Positions 26,717 through 34,836 of a stretch of 64,000 nt of DNA are shown here, piece after piece (position 1 is the first letter of the stretch; each line of letters starts with the position of its first letter). A program made the position numbers and the translations under genes. The stretch is from a virus: positions 1 to 64,000 of IMG/VR virus record IMGVR_UViG_3300031951_000113. One strand, given 5' to 3'. The notes beneath the pieces are model-generated. The model was given only the letters and a program-made list of their open reading frames with translations, was not told the DNA's origin and made no database searches.

Positions 26717-27589
26717 TTAAGCAGCCATTTGGGTTGGCTGCGTGATGCCCATAGCAGCGAGGATGTCTCCGGCTGTCTTGTGGGCGGTTTTGCGGACAGT
26801 TTCATCCGCACGAATCTGATCTGGCTCAAGGCTGGCAATCTTCTCGGTCTCACCGACAAGGCGCAGGATTGTCTCGTCGCCCATGACGTTGAGCTTGGGG
26901 ATCTGAACGCACAGCTCCCGAAGGTTAGTGATGAGGGTGTTACGGAACACTTTGTCGCTGTCGTCGAGGCGTTCGACAACTCGACCGAGAGCGTCTCCCA
27001 GTCGGGTGTAGAGAGCATCGCTAGCTACCTTGAGTGACTCGGATACTCCGGAGTCAATCTCGGCGCTGAGTTGCTGGCGCACTTCTTCGGGGAGGTCTAC
27101 TCGGAAGTCGGCGCTGTCTGGCAGGGGGAACCATGACACACGGACAGCAAACTTAGAGCGGACAACCTCGACTGGCGGGTAGTCGCTCTCGCTGAACAGC
27201 CCGTTGAGTGCGGCCTTGGCCCTGTTGCGGTGAGCATCGTAGTTGACCAGAAACTCGCCGACAGCCTCGTAGAACTCACGCTTAACCTCGCGCTCTTCGT
27301 TGGCGAAGTCTTCCCACGCAGCGGACGGAAGGATGCGAATGCCTTCGTCGCGCCACGGCAGGGTGTGCTTATAGAACAGAGCGCGCAAAGCGCCCTCGCT
27401 CTTCTTGACTCGGTCGATGGAGCCGTCGGGCAGGAGGTTCTTGATGAACGCGCCAGCCGACGAGGATGCGCCGTGCTTGATCAGAGTCTCAAGCGTGGCT
27501 GTGGTGTCTTTCTTCTTGGGGTTCCACACGCTGATGTTGAGGGTTACGAGCATTGCGCGGGAACGGAGGTCTTGTGTGTTGGCAGTCAT
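26717..27589 (-). CDS. DUF3150-like component of the MoxR-VWA module
   Basis: 290 residues from MTANTQDLRSR at 27589 (an upstream in-frame extension overlaps the neighbouring gene). The features TLPWRDEGIRILPS, FLVNYDAHRN and WFPLPDSADFRVDLP match what I remember of DUF3150, a family that co-occurs with CobS-like AAA+ and CobT-like VWA proteins. The rest is helical. It is probably a dedicated partner or substrate adaptor of the ATPase. Assignment from memory, moderately confident. Confidence 0.65.
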   Translation of the reverse strand: MTANTQDLRSRAMLVTLNISVWNPKKKDTTATLETLIKHGASSSAGAFIKNLLPDGSIDRVKKSEGALRALFYKHTLPWRDEGIRILPSAAWEDFANEEREVKREFYEAVGEFLVNYDAHRNRAKAALNGLFSESDYPPVEVVRSKFAVRVSWFPLPDSADFRVDLPEEVRQQLSAEIDSGVSESLKVASDALYTRLGDALGRVVERLDDSDKVFRNTLITNLRELCVQIPKLNVMGDETILRLVGETEKIASLEPDQIRADETVRKTAHKTAGDILAAMGITQPTQMAA

Positions 27590-27605
27590 ATGTTTGTTGT
27601 TTGGG

Positions 27606-28298
27606 TTAGTTGGTTGCGAATCTGAGTGCAACGAGGTCGGCAGCGATCTCGTCTCGGTTGATTTGTCCAAGGATTTCTTCGGGGGCTGGGGTGGTCCGCT
27701 CCTTCTTAGCCTTGGGTTTATTGTCTTCTTCAAGCCGCTTACGGCGGTCTTCGGGTAAGAAGTTGACCAGCTCTGGCCAAACCTTGACGGCTTGGTTAAG
27801 CGAGCGGCATGTCTGCAGGAACTCTTTTACTTTTTTGCCAGTCTCTTCCCAGCGGGTAGCTACCTCACAACGAGCCTTAAGTTGCTCGAAAACATAGGTA
27901 GGCATTGGGCTTTTGTCAGAGAGAGTTTTATACAAAGTAAGTTTATCGTCCCATTGATTTGTATTTGGCGGGGCTTTATAAGTAAGCCCCTTCGTATCAA
28001 TCGAAAACCTCAATGGGATTTTAGGATACGCTTCGTTTTTAATACGCAGCTCTGAATATCCATAAGAATTTGAAGGGCTGCATTTAATATTGGAGCACCA
28101 CTTGTCCGGCATCTGATCTCTGAGGTTTACTTTGTCGCCCCAATACACTTTATCTGCGAAGTCTTTGTCTTCGTGACAAATGTAAATTGGTATGTGCTCA
28201 TTGCTTGAACCGAACTCGGATTTAATAGCTGTCTTGCATAGTTCTTTGATATGCGCGTTGATGTCTTCGATTAGTTTGTCTGTGATTTGAATAGCCAT
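27606..28298 (-). CDS. Conserved phage protein, possibly Nmad5-like
   Basis: 230 residues. The C-terminal FLQTCRSLNQAVKVWPEL with FLPEDRRKRL resembles a motif seen in T7-like phage proteins classed as nucleotide-modification-associated (Nmad5); the N-terminal part is helix then β-rich. The relationship is weak and I would not assert base modification. It is the first gene after a promoter-like GGGTGTAATATC and precedes the DUF3150-like gene. Confidence 0.5.
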   Translation of the reverse strand: MAIQITDKLIEDINAHIKELCKTAIKSEFGSSNEHIPIYICHEDKDFADKVYWGDKVNLRDQMPDKWCSNIKCSPSNSYGYSELRIKNEAYPKIPLRFSIDTKGLTYKAPPNTNQWDDKLTLYKTLSDKSPMPTYVFEQLKARCEVATRWEETGKKVKEFLQTCRSLNQAVKVWPELVNFLPEDRRKRLEEDNKPKAKKERTTPAPEEILGQINRDEIAADLVALRFATN

Positions 28299-28328
28299 AA
28301 TTTTATTTGGTTGGTTTGTTGTTAGTTA

Positions 28329-28340
28329 GATATTACACCC
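28329..28340 (-). promoter_or_regulatory. Promoter-like element GGGTGTAATATC
   Basis: A variant of the recurrent GGTATAATATC core, about 30 nt upstream of the ATG at 28298. No clear -35 is visible. It lies between the stop of the upstream gene and the next start. Confidence 0.45.
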
Positions 28341-28341
28341 A

Positions 28342-28929
28342 TCACACGGCAACAGCGCCGTTGTGAGCAGTGTAACAGGGGTGAAGGGTTGGTATGGGGG
28401 TTGAAGTTTGGTCAACTTTTTGTTTGAACATCTCTACAACAAGGAAGTCCAAGTATCCTTGTGGCAGGGCTGCAGGGGTGGGCATCTCTACGCTGAATTC
28501 TTCAGCGTATCGCGCAGCCCTGTTAAAATACTCTACCGAGTAGCCCGTCTTGAATGGTCGGTTAGTTCTGGCTTTTTTAGCCTCTTGGAATAAACCGCGA
28601 GCAGCTTTAATACTAAATTCTACCCATTCTTTAGGGCCGCCTTGATCGAGTGTTGGCACAGGTATTACATTGTAAAACAGGCTTCCCAACGCGGAGGCTA
28701 CAAGGTTTCTATGCTTTGCAGTTGATACAGAATATTTTCGCTCAGTTAATAGGATTGTGTTCCCGTCAATTTTCTTGGCGATGCAGAAATGACGACCATA
28801 GGAGTAAATACTCTTATGGTCACACATCATAGTAGATGACTTAAAAAAGTCGCCTTTAGGCGACAATGTCCCTTTTGACCATGCGGTTACAAGGGTATGG
28901 TGAGAACCATATACAGATTTATATCTCAT
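28342..28929 (-). CDS. Paralogue C of a three-member family (DUF8033-like)
   Basis: 195 residues. N-terminal MRYKSVYGSHH then LSPKGDFFKSS; middle SIYSYGRHFCIAKKIDGNT and KYSVSTAKHRN; C-terminal FLVVEMFKQKVDQ and PCYTAHNGA. The same blocks in the same order recur in the proteins at 31599-32243 and 32346-33029. The YSYGxHF / YSxSTxKH pattern recalls DUF8033-type phage and plasmid proteins. Function unknown. It follows the 94-aa gene with an ATGA junction. Confidence 0.65.
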   Translation of the reverse strand: MRYKSVYGSHHTLVTAWSKGTLSPKGDFFKSSTMMCDHKSIYSYGRHFCIAKKIDGNTILLTERKYSVSTAKHRNLVASALGSLFYNVIPVPTLDQGGPKEWVEFSIKAARGLFQEAKKARTNRPFKTGYSVEYFNRAARYAEEFSVEMPTPAALPQGYLDFLVVEMFKQKVDQTSTPIPTLHPCYTAHNGAVAV

Positions 28930-29210
28930 AAGTTGAATTTTTTAATGGTTGCTAGTGCGTTGATTAACTTGTTGAAGTCTTTGTCGGTTAGTGTGAGAGC
29001 GTTGCAGTATTGCTTGGTGACGAATATTCTGTAGCGGGCGCGGCCGCGATTTCGATCCCACCCCCAAGCCCAATGAGAGAAGTGGCACGACCATTTTAGC
29101 TTACGAGCTCTAGTTGTCCGCATGTCGCATGTCGAACGAGCAAAGAACTCAGATGGCTCTGACAATAATTTGGTGAACTCAGATAACGTTTTTTTAGGGT
29201 GCAGCTCCAT
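28926..29210 (-). CDS. Small basic hypothetical protein
   Basis: 94 residues, MELHPKKTLSEF..., Trp/Arg-rich middle (WAWGWDRNRGRARYRIF), possibly nucleic-acid binding. ATGA overlap with paralogue C. The 83 bp between it and the VWA gene holds no gene. Confidence 0.6.
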   Translation of the reverse strand: MELHPKKTLSEFTKLLSEPSEFFARSTCDMRTTRARKLKWSCHFSHWAWGWDRNRGRARYRIFVTKQYCNALTLTDKDFNKLINALATIKKFNL

Positions 29211-29293
29211 AGTCTATGTTGATGTTGCGGCACAGGGGGTCGGACCCAGCGCCTATTAGCACAACTACACAGGAGTAAACTTATTCTTTACAG

Positions 29294-30490
29294 CTAGTCT
29301 TTGACGTGAACCACATCGCCAAAGGGCACATTGTCGCACTCCGACCAGCAAGCCCACAAAACGGGGTAGCCAGGAGAGGCTGTAGGGAAACTGCCATAGA
29401 GGTCAGTCAGATATACTAGGGCCTTGCAGTTGATGCCCTGCTTCTTGACCCAGTCAAAGACTGGAGTGAAGTCTGTTCCGCCGCCGCCCTGCGGAGAAAA
29501 GATGATAGTATCGTCTGGTCCGAACTCTGCAGTGTTGTGAACTGCAGCGTCACAAGCAACGCAGTGCGTTTTGATAGGGCGTATTGTTTCATGGATGGCG
29601 TTAACCTCGGCCATGAACGCAGCGAGCATGTCTTGATCAATAGACCCAGAGGTATCGAAGGCGATAACAATCTCGCCAGCAGCTTCTTCATCGCCGATGT
29701 CGGGGATGTAGATGTCGTCGGGCAAGAAGCGGCGGTCGGGTTTCATCCAGTCGTAGTCGTTCTTGATGATCTCGGTAAGGAAGCGGCGAAGCACGGTGCG
29801 CCAAGGAACCTTGGGGGCAAGGATGCTATCGACGAGACGCTCGACGCCAGCAGGGAGGTTGCCCTGCATACGAGCAGCTTGAGCGGCTTGGGCCAGCTTG
29901 CCTTTCCACTCAGCGGCCATGTCACCGCTGGACTTCTTCTTGCCAGTTTTGGGGTCGGGTGGTGTTGCGCCGTCGAGGACTTCACCGAAGCCGCATTGAC
30001 CACGTCCGCCTCCCCCTGGTGGTGGCGGTGGGGGCGGTGGCAGCTTGGCGTAGATTTCCTCCCAAGCCATACCTGCATACTGAGGGTCGAGTAGACCGCC
30101 AACAGGCATGGAAAGGTTACGACAGCCAGCTTGAATGATGTCGTCGAGGATCTGGTTGATGGCGTAGTCCATAGCCATGTTGGACTTGACATGGTCGCGA
30201 TCTCCCTTGCGCCAAGGGTGACCGAGAGCGCAGTGCATAGCCTCGTGGACATGAGTGAACAGGATGTCAGAGTCTGAGCAGTCTTTGACAAACTGAGGGT
30301 TGATGAAGATGTCTACACCATTGGTAGCCATCGTCTCCACTTCGTCGGTGTAGACGCGGTTGAGGTTGAGGAACAGAGAAGCGAAGAACGGGTGGCACAT
30401 GACCAACTCGACTACTTGTTTCTCTGACCGCTTGATCTGCTCGCTGATCTCGGCTTGAGTCAACGGCTTAGGTTGTGGCATTGGTTGCAT
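29294..30490 (-). CDS. VWA-like metallopeptidase-type protein (DUF2201/CobT-like)
   Basis: 398 residues. The N-terminal domain has THVHEAMHCALGH (about 78-90), a zincin-like HExxH with a further His, then NMAMDYAINQIL. A Pro/Gly-rich linker (seven Pro then GGGG, about 150) leads to a C-terminal von Willebrand A domain with the MIDAS motif FDTSGSID (about 280) and GGGGTDF (about 345). This is the architecture of DUF2201 proteins that pair with MoxR/CobS AAA+ ATPases. It starts 9 nt after the MoxR stop, so the pair is co-expressed and probably forms a complex. Confidence 0.85.
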   Translation of the reverse strand: MQPMPQPKPLTQAEISEQIKRSEKQVVELVMCHPFFASLFLNLNRVYTDEVETMATNGVDIFINPQFVKDCSDSDILFTHVHEAMHCALGHPWRKGDRDHVKSNMAMDYAINQILDDIIQAGCRNLSMPVGGLLDPQYAGMAWEEIYAKLPPPPPPPPGGGGRGQCGFGEVLDGATPPDPKTGKKKSSGDMAAEWKGKLAQAAQAARMQGNLPAGVERLVDSILAPKVPWRTVLRRFLTEIIKNDYDWMKPDRRFLPDDIYIPDIGDEEAAGEIVIAFDTSGSIDQDMLAAFMAEVNAIHETIRPIKTHCVACDAAVHNTAEFGPDDTIIFSPQGGGGTDFTPVFDWVKKQGINCKALVYLTDLYGSFPTASPGYPVLWACWSECDNVPFGDVVHVKD

Positions 30491-30498
30491 AAATTATG

Positions 30499-31545
30499 TT
30501 ACAGCAGGACATCCTTGTGGTCGGTCGCCCATTTGATGAAGTCCTTGGTTGAGGTTACCTCGGAACGCTTGAGCTTGTAAGCGAGGCGCACACCGAAGGT
30601 TGTGAACTCCATTGGCAAGCGGTCAAGGTAGGTGAGGATACGACCGAAGTTCTTACCAGTGACACGCTGACTGAGTGCGGCACACACAGCGTAGCGGGGC
30701 GACGGGGTTTCAGGAACCTCAGCACCGGATGGATCGAGCAGGATAGCGTCGATCGAGGGCAGCTGTTCGTAGGTGTCGAGGAACGCACCGAACTCAGCGG
30801 CAGGGCCAGCGCCGAGGATACCCTCAAGCATTGGCACACGCACCGAAGCGGGCGGGTCTTTCTGTATCAAGCGGGACGCCGCTTCCCAGCTACGGGGAGA
30901 AGCGAAGCCACCCTCGCCGTCCCACTTCTGCGGGTCAAACGAGTGGAGCAAGTCGGGGCGGAAGCGGAGGAAAGCGATGACACGAACATCGACGCCGTTA
31001 TCCAGAGCCCACTCGCACCAGTCGTCGAGGTCAGGCACAAGGTTGATGAACATGACACGATTGGCTAGCGCAGAGGATAGCTTCTCGACATGGCAGCGGT
31101 CACTCTGGCTGTTACCAGACAGGATGATGAAGGTGTTCTCGGGGGCTACCCACTCACCGACGCGGCGTTCCAAGGATACTTGGAGCGCAACGTTCTGACT
31201 CTGCTTGGCGGCATTGGGCAGCTCGTCAAGGTGGAGCGTAGAGTTAGGTTCGCTGGGCAACAGGGCTGGGACGGAGAAGCGCATGACATTCTTCTCGCGG
31301 TCGATGTAGGGGAAGCCGCACAGATCGGTGGGTGCGATCTGACCGAGATACACGGGCTTGTATTTGCTGGGGTCACCGGAGCGCATCATGGAATACTGGC
31401 GACCGATGGACGATTTGCCGAGGCCGGGAGGCGACAGCACGAAGGGAACCAGATTGGCTTGATCGCAATACTTGAGGATCTCGATAAGCTGGCTGGGTTT
31501 GACGGTGGCTTTGGTGGATACTTTAACTGTGTTTGTCTTGGACAT
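30499..31545 (-). CDS. MoxR/CobS-like AAA+ ATPase
   Basis: 348 residues. Walker A PPGLGKSS (about 41-48), Walker B TLHLDELPN (about 100), sensor-1-like ILSGNSQSDRC (about 143) and an arginine-finger region at SPRSWEAASRL. These place it with the MoxR/AAA_5 group, which work as chaperones inserting metal or remodelling partner complexes together with a VWA protein. It lies directly upstream of the VWA gene. A promoter-like GGGTATCATATCC sits about 40 nt before its ATG. Confidence 0.85.
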   Translation of the reverse strand: MSKTNTVKVSTKATVKPSQLIEILKYCDQANLVPFVLSPPGLGKSSIGRQYSMMRSGDPSKYKPVYLGQIAPTDLCGFPYIDREKNVMRFSVPALLPSEPNSTLHLDELPNAAKQSQNVALQVSLERRVGEWVAPENTFIILSGNSQSDRCHVEKLSSALANRVMFINLVPDLDDWCEWALDNGVDVRVIAFLRFRPDLLHSFDPQKWDGEGGFASPRSWEAASRLIQKDPPASVRVPMLEGILGAGPAAEFGAFLDTYEQLPSIDAILLDPSGAEVPETPSPRYAVCAALSQRVTGKNFGRILTYLDRLPMEFTTFGVRLAYKLKRSEVTSTKDFIKWATDHKDVLL

Positions 31546-31581
31546 ATGTGTTGTGTGTTAGTTGTGTGTTTGTGTTGCCTC

Positions 31582-31594
31582 GGATATGATACCC
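31582..31594 (-). promoter_or_regulatory. Promoter-like element GGGTATCATATCC upstream of MoxR
   Basis: A one-base variant of the recurrent core (TATCAT for TATAAT), about 37 nt upstream of the ATPase ATG and beside the stop codon of the upstream paralogue. It would allow the MoxR-VWA pair to be expressed on its own. Confidence 0.5.
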
Positions 31595-31598
31595 AAGG

Positions 31599-32243
31599 TC
31601 AGGCGGCAACGGATTGACTGGGTGAAAGGGTTGAAGTGTAATAGGGCGACAGGGTGTGGTGCTCTCTAACGAACGCCCCGTCTGCCTTTAGCTTGAATGC
31701 TACGATCGCTGGCCATGCTATAAAGTCTTCGGGTATGTCGTTCTTACTAGGCGGCATTAGCTGGAAGACATTAGCAAAGTCTATGCACTCATTGAACAAG
31801 TCTACAGCGCAGTTGTAGTAATACATCTGGTTGTGAACCCTAGCCCGTTTGCTTCGGGCGAATGTCTTGTGAGCGCACAAGAGTTGCTTCTGCAGCATCT
31901 CCTCGTGGGTGTCGAGCGGAGCTAACTGGTAGATGCGCCACATGTAAGGGAGCGTCTTTTTACTAGGCTCACCGACATCGGTCATCACTTTGTAGATGGT
32001 GGTGTAGTAATGAGTGTTTACAGCTTGCCACAAGGGTTGCTGCCCGTCCCCAGCATAGCGGGTCTTGAACAATGTGTTGCCTTCCCACCTAGCTATGAAC
32101 TGAGTAGGAGTGCGAATGGTTGTGTGGGTAGCTGTTGACCCGTGTCTGGATCGGAACAGATCGCCTTTAGGCGAGAATGCTTTAGCGCTGAACGCTTGTC
32201 CCAGAGCTGTTTCGCTCGGGTAAACTGATTTGTATTTGCTCAT
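31599..32243 (-). CDS. Paralogue B of the three-member family
   Basis: 214 residues from MSKYKSVYPSE at 32243, the start that aligns with paralogue C (MRYKSVY). FSPKGDLFRSRHG follows, as do a middle block TQFIARWEGNTLFKTRY and the C-terminal AIVAFKLKADGA and PYYTSTL, which align with the other two. It lies directly upstream of MoxR. Lacks the YSxSTxKH motif of paralogue C, so it has diverged. Function unknown. Confidence 0.65.
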   Translation of the reverse strand: MSKYKSVYPSETALGQAFSAKAFSPKGDLFRSRHGSTATHTTIRTPTQFIARWEGNTLFKTRYAGDGQQPLWQAVNTHYYTTIYKVMTDVGEPSKKTLPYMWRIYQLAPLDTHEEMLQKQLLCAHKTFARSKRARVHNQMYYYNCAVDLFNECIDFANVFQLMPPSKNDIPEDFIAWPAIVAFKLKADGAFVREHHTLSPYYTSTLSPSQSVAA

Positions 32244-32343
32244 TGGTTTCTGTTTCTGTGTCGTTTGGGAGGAAGGGAAACGCTTCCTCCAGTGAATTGT
32301 AGATAGGGAGGACCGTGCCATCCTCGAAGTTTAGTGCGGACAT
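32179..32343 (-). CDS. Possible small overlapping gene (54 aa)
   Basis: A 54-codon frame, MSALNFEDGTVLPIYN..., starts 2 nt after the stop of paralogue A and fills the gap before paralogue B, overlapping it by 65 nt. The first 34 codons look protein-like; the overlapping part may not. Only supported by position and composition. Confidence 0.35.
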
Positions 32344-32345
32344 AA

Positions 32346-33029
32346 CTACGCGGCCTTTAAGAAGGCGGGTGTATAGTAGTTATAGTTGCTTCGCCAATAG
32401 TCGGGCTGGTAACCATCTGCTTTCTGCTTGAACAGCTCAACTGCTAAGGCGTTCTCAATAGCTTCAACACGCAGTTCATCCCTAGTAAGCTGCGGCAAAC
32501 CAATAAACTTGAGCGTGTTGTTCGCGATATTGGTGTGATGCCAGAATTGGGAGCTGATCCAGATCGCACTCTTTCGAGCCAGCCTGTTCTCAATGAGAGA
32601 CTCGTAGTAAAACTGCAGAGATTCTACCCAGTCGGCTCGCCAATCGCTAGGCGTGCTGTTCGGAACGACCCTAGCTACTTCAAGGATCGGGATGCCGTGA
32701 CTGGTATGCAGTATAGGATCAGTCTCAGCCCGTCTATAGAAGTGCTGGTATTTTCGCTCCTGTTCATCAAGATCTCTACGCATGGCGTTGTGCAACGCGG
32801 TAGTCACATACGCAGGTTCATTGGTGTTGTTTCGCACTAGGAAGTAGGGCGAACCATCGAGGGTAATCTTGGCGGCGAATGTGGTATCGAACGCCCAGAA
32901 TCTATCCGGTGTAGCGAGACAGGAGTTACCGACGCTCACGATGCTGGGAGACAGGGTTTCATCGAAGAACGCACGGGCCATGCCCGTGTCGCTGTAATGT
33001 TTCTTAACGCGTTTCTTTTTAGTTTTCAT
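32346..33029 (-). CDS. Paralogue A of the three-member family
   Basis: 227 residues. A basic start (MKTKKKRVKKHYS), then MARAFFDETLSPSIVSVGNS, DTTFAAKITLDGSPYFLVRN, and C-terminal ALAVELFKQKADGY with NYYTPAFLKAA align block by block with the proteins at 28342 and 31599. It is the longest and most divergent member. The ATG overlaps the TGA of a 10-codon minicistron (33026-33058), possibly a translated leader. Confidence 0.6.
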   Translation of the reverse strand: MKTKKKRVKKHYSDTGMARAFFDETLSPSIVSVGNSCLATPDRFWAFDTTFAAKITLDGSPYFLVRNNTNEPAYVTTALHNAMRRDLDEQERKYQHFYRRAETDPILHTSHGIPILEVARVVPNSTPSDWRADWVESLQFYYESLIENRLARKSAIWISSQFWHHTNIANNTLKFIGLPQLTRDELRVEAIENALAVELFKQKADGYQPDYWRSNYNYYTPAFLKAA

Positions 33030-33064
33030 TGGCGGGGTGACTTTCCGTTAGGTGTCATTGCAGG

Positions 33065-33304
33065 TTAAGGGTTATGTTTAACGATTCTTTTCGCCGATAG
33101 TATTAGGTTTCTCGCTTTAAGCATATGGACATACGCTCGTTCCAGCATCTTCGTAGCGGCTTTGTGTTGTTTCTTAGCGTATCTGAACTCGAATTTGACT
33201 TGGTCTCTAGCCAGCTTCCTGTTCTCTGTTAATAAACCGTAGTAATATGCGGCTGTTTGATCTGGCGGAACGCTTGGGTTAGTCGGAAGGTTAAGGTCTG
33301 GCAT
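33065..33304 (-). CDS. Small basic helical hypothetical protein
   Basis: 79 residues, MPDLNLPTNPSVPP..., with a Lys/Arg-rich helical second half (KFEFRYAKKQHKAATKM). No family. It starts 3 nt after the previous stop. Confidence 0.6.
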   Translation of the reverse strand: MPDLNLPTNPSVPPDQTAAYYYGLLTENRKLARDQVKFEFRYAKKQHKAATKMLERAYVHMLKARNLILSAKRIVKHNP

Positions 33305-33307
33305 AGC

Positions 33308-33523
33308 TTATTGCAGGTTAAGGGTTAGCTGTTGGCCTCTTGAAAGGTGGGTTGCTGGGTCGGGGACAAACTCAACCTCAAGACCGAGGTCTTGCAGATG
33401 GCGGACATCGGCGAGGTCAAGGGTCTTTTTCTTGGTGAGTGCGGTTAGTAGCCCCGCTTCGGGGCCGACTGGATAAATGGTCTGGCGACCATAGACATTG
33501 CGTTCGTATACTTGGATTGGCAT
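33308..33523 (-). CDS. Small hypothetical protein
   Basis: 71 residues, MPIQVYERNVYGRQTIYP.... The pattern of a short β region then LADVRHLQDLGLEVEFV resembles small phage proteins of unknown role. In operon with 33065-33304. Confidence 0.6.
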   Translation of the reverse strand: MPIQVYERNVYGRQTIYPVGPEAGLLTALTKKKTLDLADVRHLQDLGLEVEFVPDPATHLSRGQQLTLNLQ

Positions 33524-33555
33524 AAGGTTAATTTTTATAGGGGTTTATTTGTTGG

Positions 33556-33912
33556 TTATGACATTCTGTTTGCGACCATCATGGCGATGGTCTGTTCGTG
33601 GGTTGGGAGACGGTCCATGTTGTCGGCGAGATGGTCTAACATTCTTGCCACGGCACGGAGCCAGTCGGAGTTGTGTGCGGTGTTGTTCTCGTCGCCAAAT
33701 GTTCCGGACAACTTTATGTCGGCGTTTCCTAGAACTGCGCTGTTCCTGTTCTTTCCTCTAATGCACAGCTCTGTGATGGCGCATAAATGCGCCGACATCT
33801 CAACAGTTAGTTTGGCGCTAAGGCTTAGCTCTATAGAGCCGCCCTTACCGGAAGTTGCACATGAGTCTGCCACCTTCAGATTGTATGCGGTGTTGCCTAA
33901 TGATGCGCTCAT
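33556..33912 (-). CDS. Hypothetical protein
   Basis: 118 residues, MSASLGNTAYNLKVADSC..., β-rich N-terminal two thirds and a helical C-terminus (SDWLRAVARMLDHLADNM). It follows the 54-aa membrane gene by 2 nt. Not recognised. Confidence 0.6.
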   Translation of the reverse strand: MSASLGNTAYNLKVADSCATSGKGGSIELSLSAKLTVEMSAHLCAITELCIRGKNRNSAVLGNADIKLSGTFGDENNTAHNSDWLRAVARMLDHLADNMDRLPTHEQTIAMMVANRMS

Positions 33913-33914
33913 GG

Positions 33915-34079
33915 TTAGATGTTGGGGTCAATGAGGACGGCTACCACTCCGAGAATCAGAGCGGCTAGGGCAGAGATAAGCGCGGCGTGTATGCCGAGCG
34001 ACAACAGGGCTGCAGGGACAAACCCGAAGGAAGCGACAGCGAACAGGGCGATTAGCCCTGCGATTTTGTTTCTGGTCAT
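33915..34079 (-). CDS. Small membrane protein (54 aa), first gene of its unit
   Basis: 54 residues, MTRNKIAGLIALFAVASFG..., with two hydrophobic segments (about 6-27 and 31-49) and the tail VLIDPNI. The positively charged N-terminus predicts N-in. It is the first gene after the promoter at 34110-34120. A phage two-TM protein of this size might be a superinfection or stress membrane factor; no evidence beyond topology. Confidence 0.65.
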   Translation of the reverse strand: MTRNKIAGLIALFAVASFGFVPAALLSLGIHAALISALAALILGVVAVLIDPNI

Positions 34080-34100
34080 GGCAGTTTCTTGTTACCAATA

Positions 34101-34129
34101 TGTCTATTGGATATTATACCTCATAGACA
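34101..34129 (-). promoter_or_regulatory. Promoter GGTATAATATC flanked by a TGTCTAT/ATAGACA inverted repeat
   Basis: The core lies at 34110-34120 (minus-strand sense). Perfect 7-bp arms, TGTCTAT at 34101-34107 and ATAGACA at 34123-34129, flank it symmetrically. This looks like an operator overlapping the -10, so a dimeric repressor could shut this unit off. Confidence 0.55.
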
Positions 34130-34147
34130 ATAAGTTTTTTGATTCGT

Positions 34148-34411
34148 TCAAATCTTTCCGTAGCACTCGGTCAAAGTCTTGCCGTCGAACGAGGCATACA
34201 ACAGATCCATAGGCCGCTCGCCTGGACGCCACTCTTCCAGCTTCAGATCAGAGTAGCTCACCCACTCCACAACAAACGGGTATTTGCGGGTGAGTGTTTG
34301 GAGGGACTGCTTGATGTCGTGGCGTGAGCCAGCGAGGTTGATCTGCTCGATGATCGAGTCGGGATCAGAGTTGTCGATGGTGCGGGATGCTGTGTTGTCT
34401 AGCGTTATCAT
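34148..34411 (-). CDS. Small hypothetical protein
   Basis: 87 residues, MITLDNTASRTIDNSDPD.... No family recognised. It ends about 30 nt before the operator-flanked promoter. Between this start and the next gene upstream, 34412-34499 carries a GC-rich segment with the dispersed repeat AGGGCGACAGGGTGAAAGGG (34478-34497). Confidence 0.6.
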   Translation of the reverse strand: MITLDNTASRTIDNSDPDSIIEQINLAGSRHDIKQSLQTLTRKYPFVVEWVSYSDLKLEEWRPGERPMDLLYASFDGKTLTECYGKI

Positions 34412-34499
34412 GGCTTTACTTTCTGTGTAGTTTGCTTCTGGTTTGTTTGGATACCTGCTGCCCTGCAGAAGCGGGACAGGGCGACAGGGTGAAAGGGTT

Positions 34500-34769
34500 T
34501 TATAAAGGGTTTTCCTCTTGCCACATGCGGTAGTTATTGTTTGCTTGGAAAGGGTTAAAAGGTTTCTCAGGTAGGCCTAAGTCCTTGGATGTAGAAGGGG
34601 AAACTCTAATACCAGCCTCCGCAAGTCTCCGAAGAATAGTGTCCAAAGCAGGGCGGTGGTCTTCCCACTCTCCAAGACGGCACAATTCTATGGTGGTCGT
34701 TACATGTTCTACTTTGTGGATGACTAGCATGGCTTTGATTAAAGCCTCTTGCGTTTCTTTTAGGTTCAT
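34500..34769 (-). CDS. Hypothetical protein
   Basis: 89 residues from MNLKETQEALIKAM at 34769; an upstream in-frame extension runs into the divergent terminase-like gene and is unlikely. It has an N-terminal helix and a Pro/Asn-rich C-terminus. It is the first minus-strand gene left of the divergent small-terminase-like gene. Confidence 0.55.
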   Translation of the reverse strand: MNLKETQEALIKAMLVIHKVEHVTTTIELCRLGEWEDHRPALDTILRRLAEAGIRVSPSTSKDLGLPEKPFNPFQANNNYRMWQEENPL

Positions 34770-34794
34770 TGGTTGTTGGTCTGCGGGTTGATGG

Positions 34795-34823
34795 TTGACA
34801 GGGTTGCAGGGTAATGACATACT
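34795..34823 (+). promoter_or_regulatory. σ70-type promoter for the lone plus-strand terminase-like gene
   Basis: TTGACA at 34795-34800, a 17-bp spacer, then CATACT at 34818-34823. The ATG at 34837 is 13 nt after the -10, leaving a leader of only about 5-7 nt. An in-frame TTG inside the -35 would give a longer protein but is unlikely. Confidence 0.6.
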
Positions 34824-34836
34824 CAAGTCGTTACTT

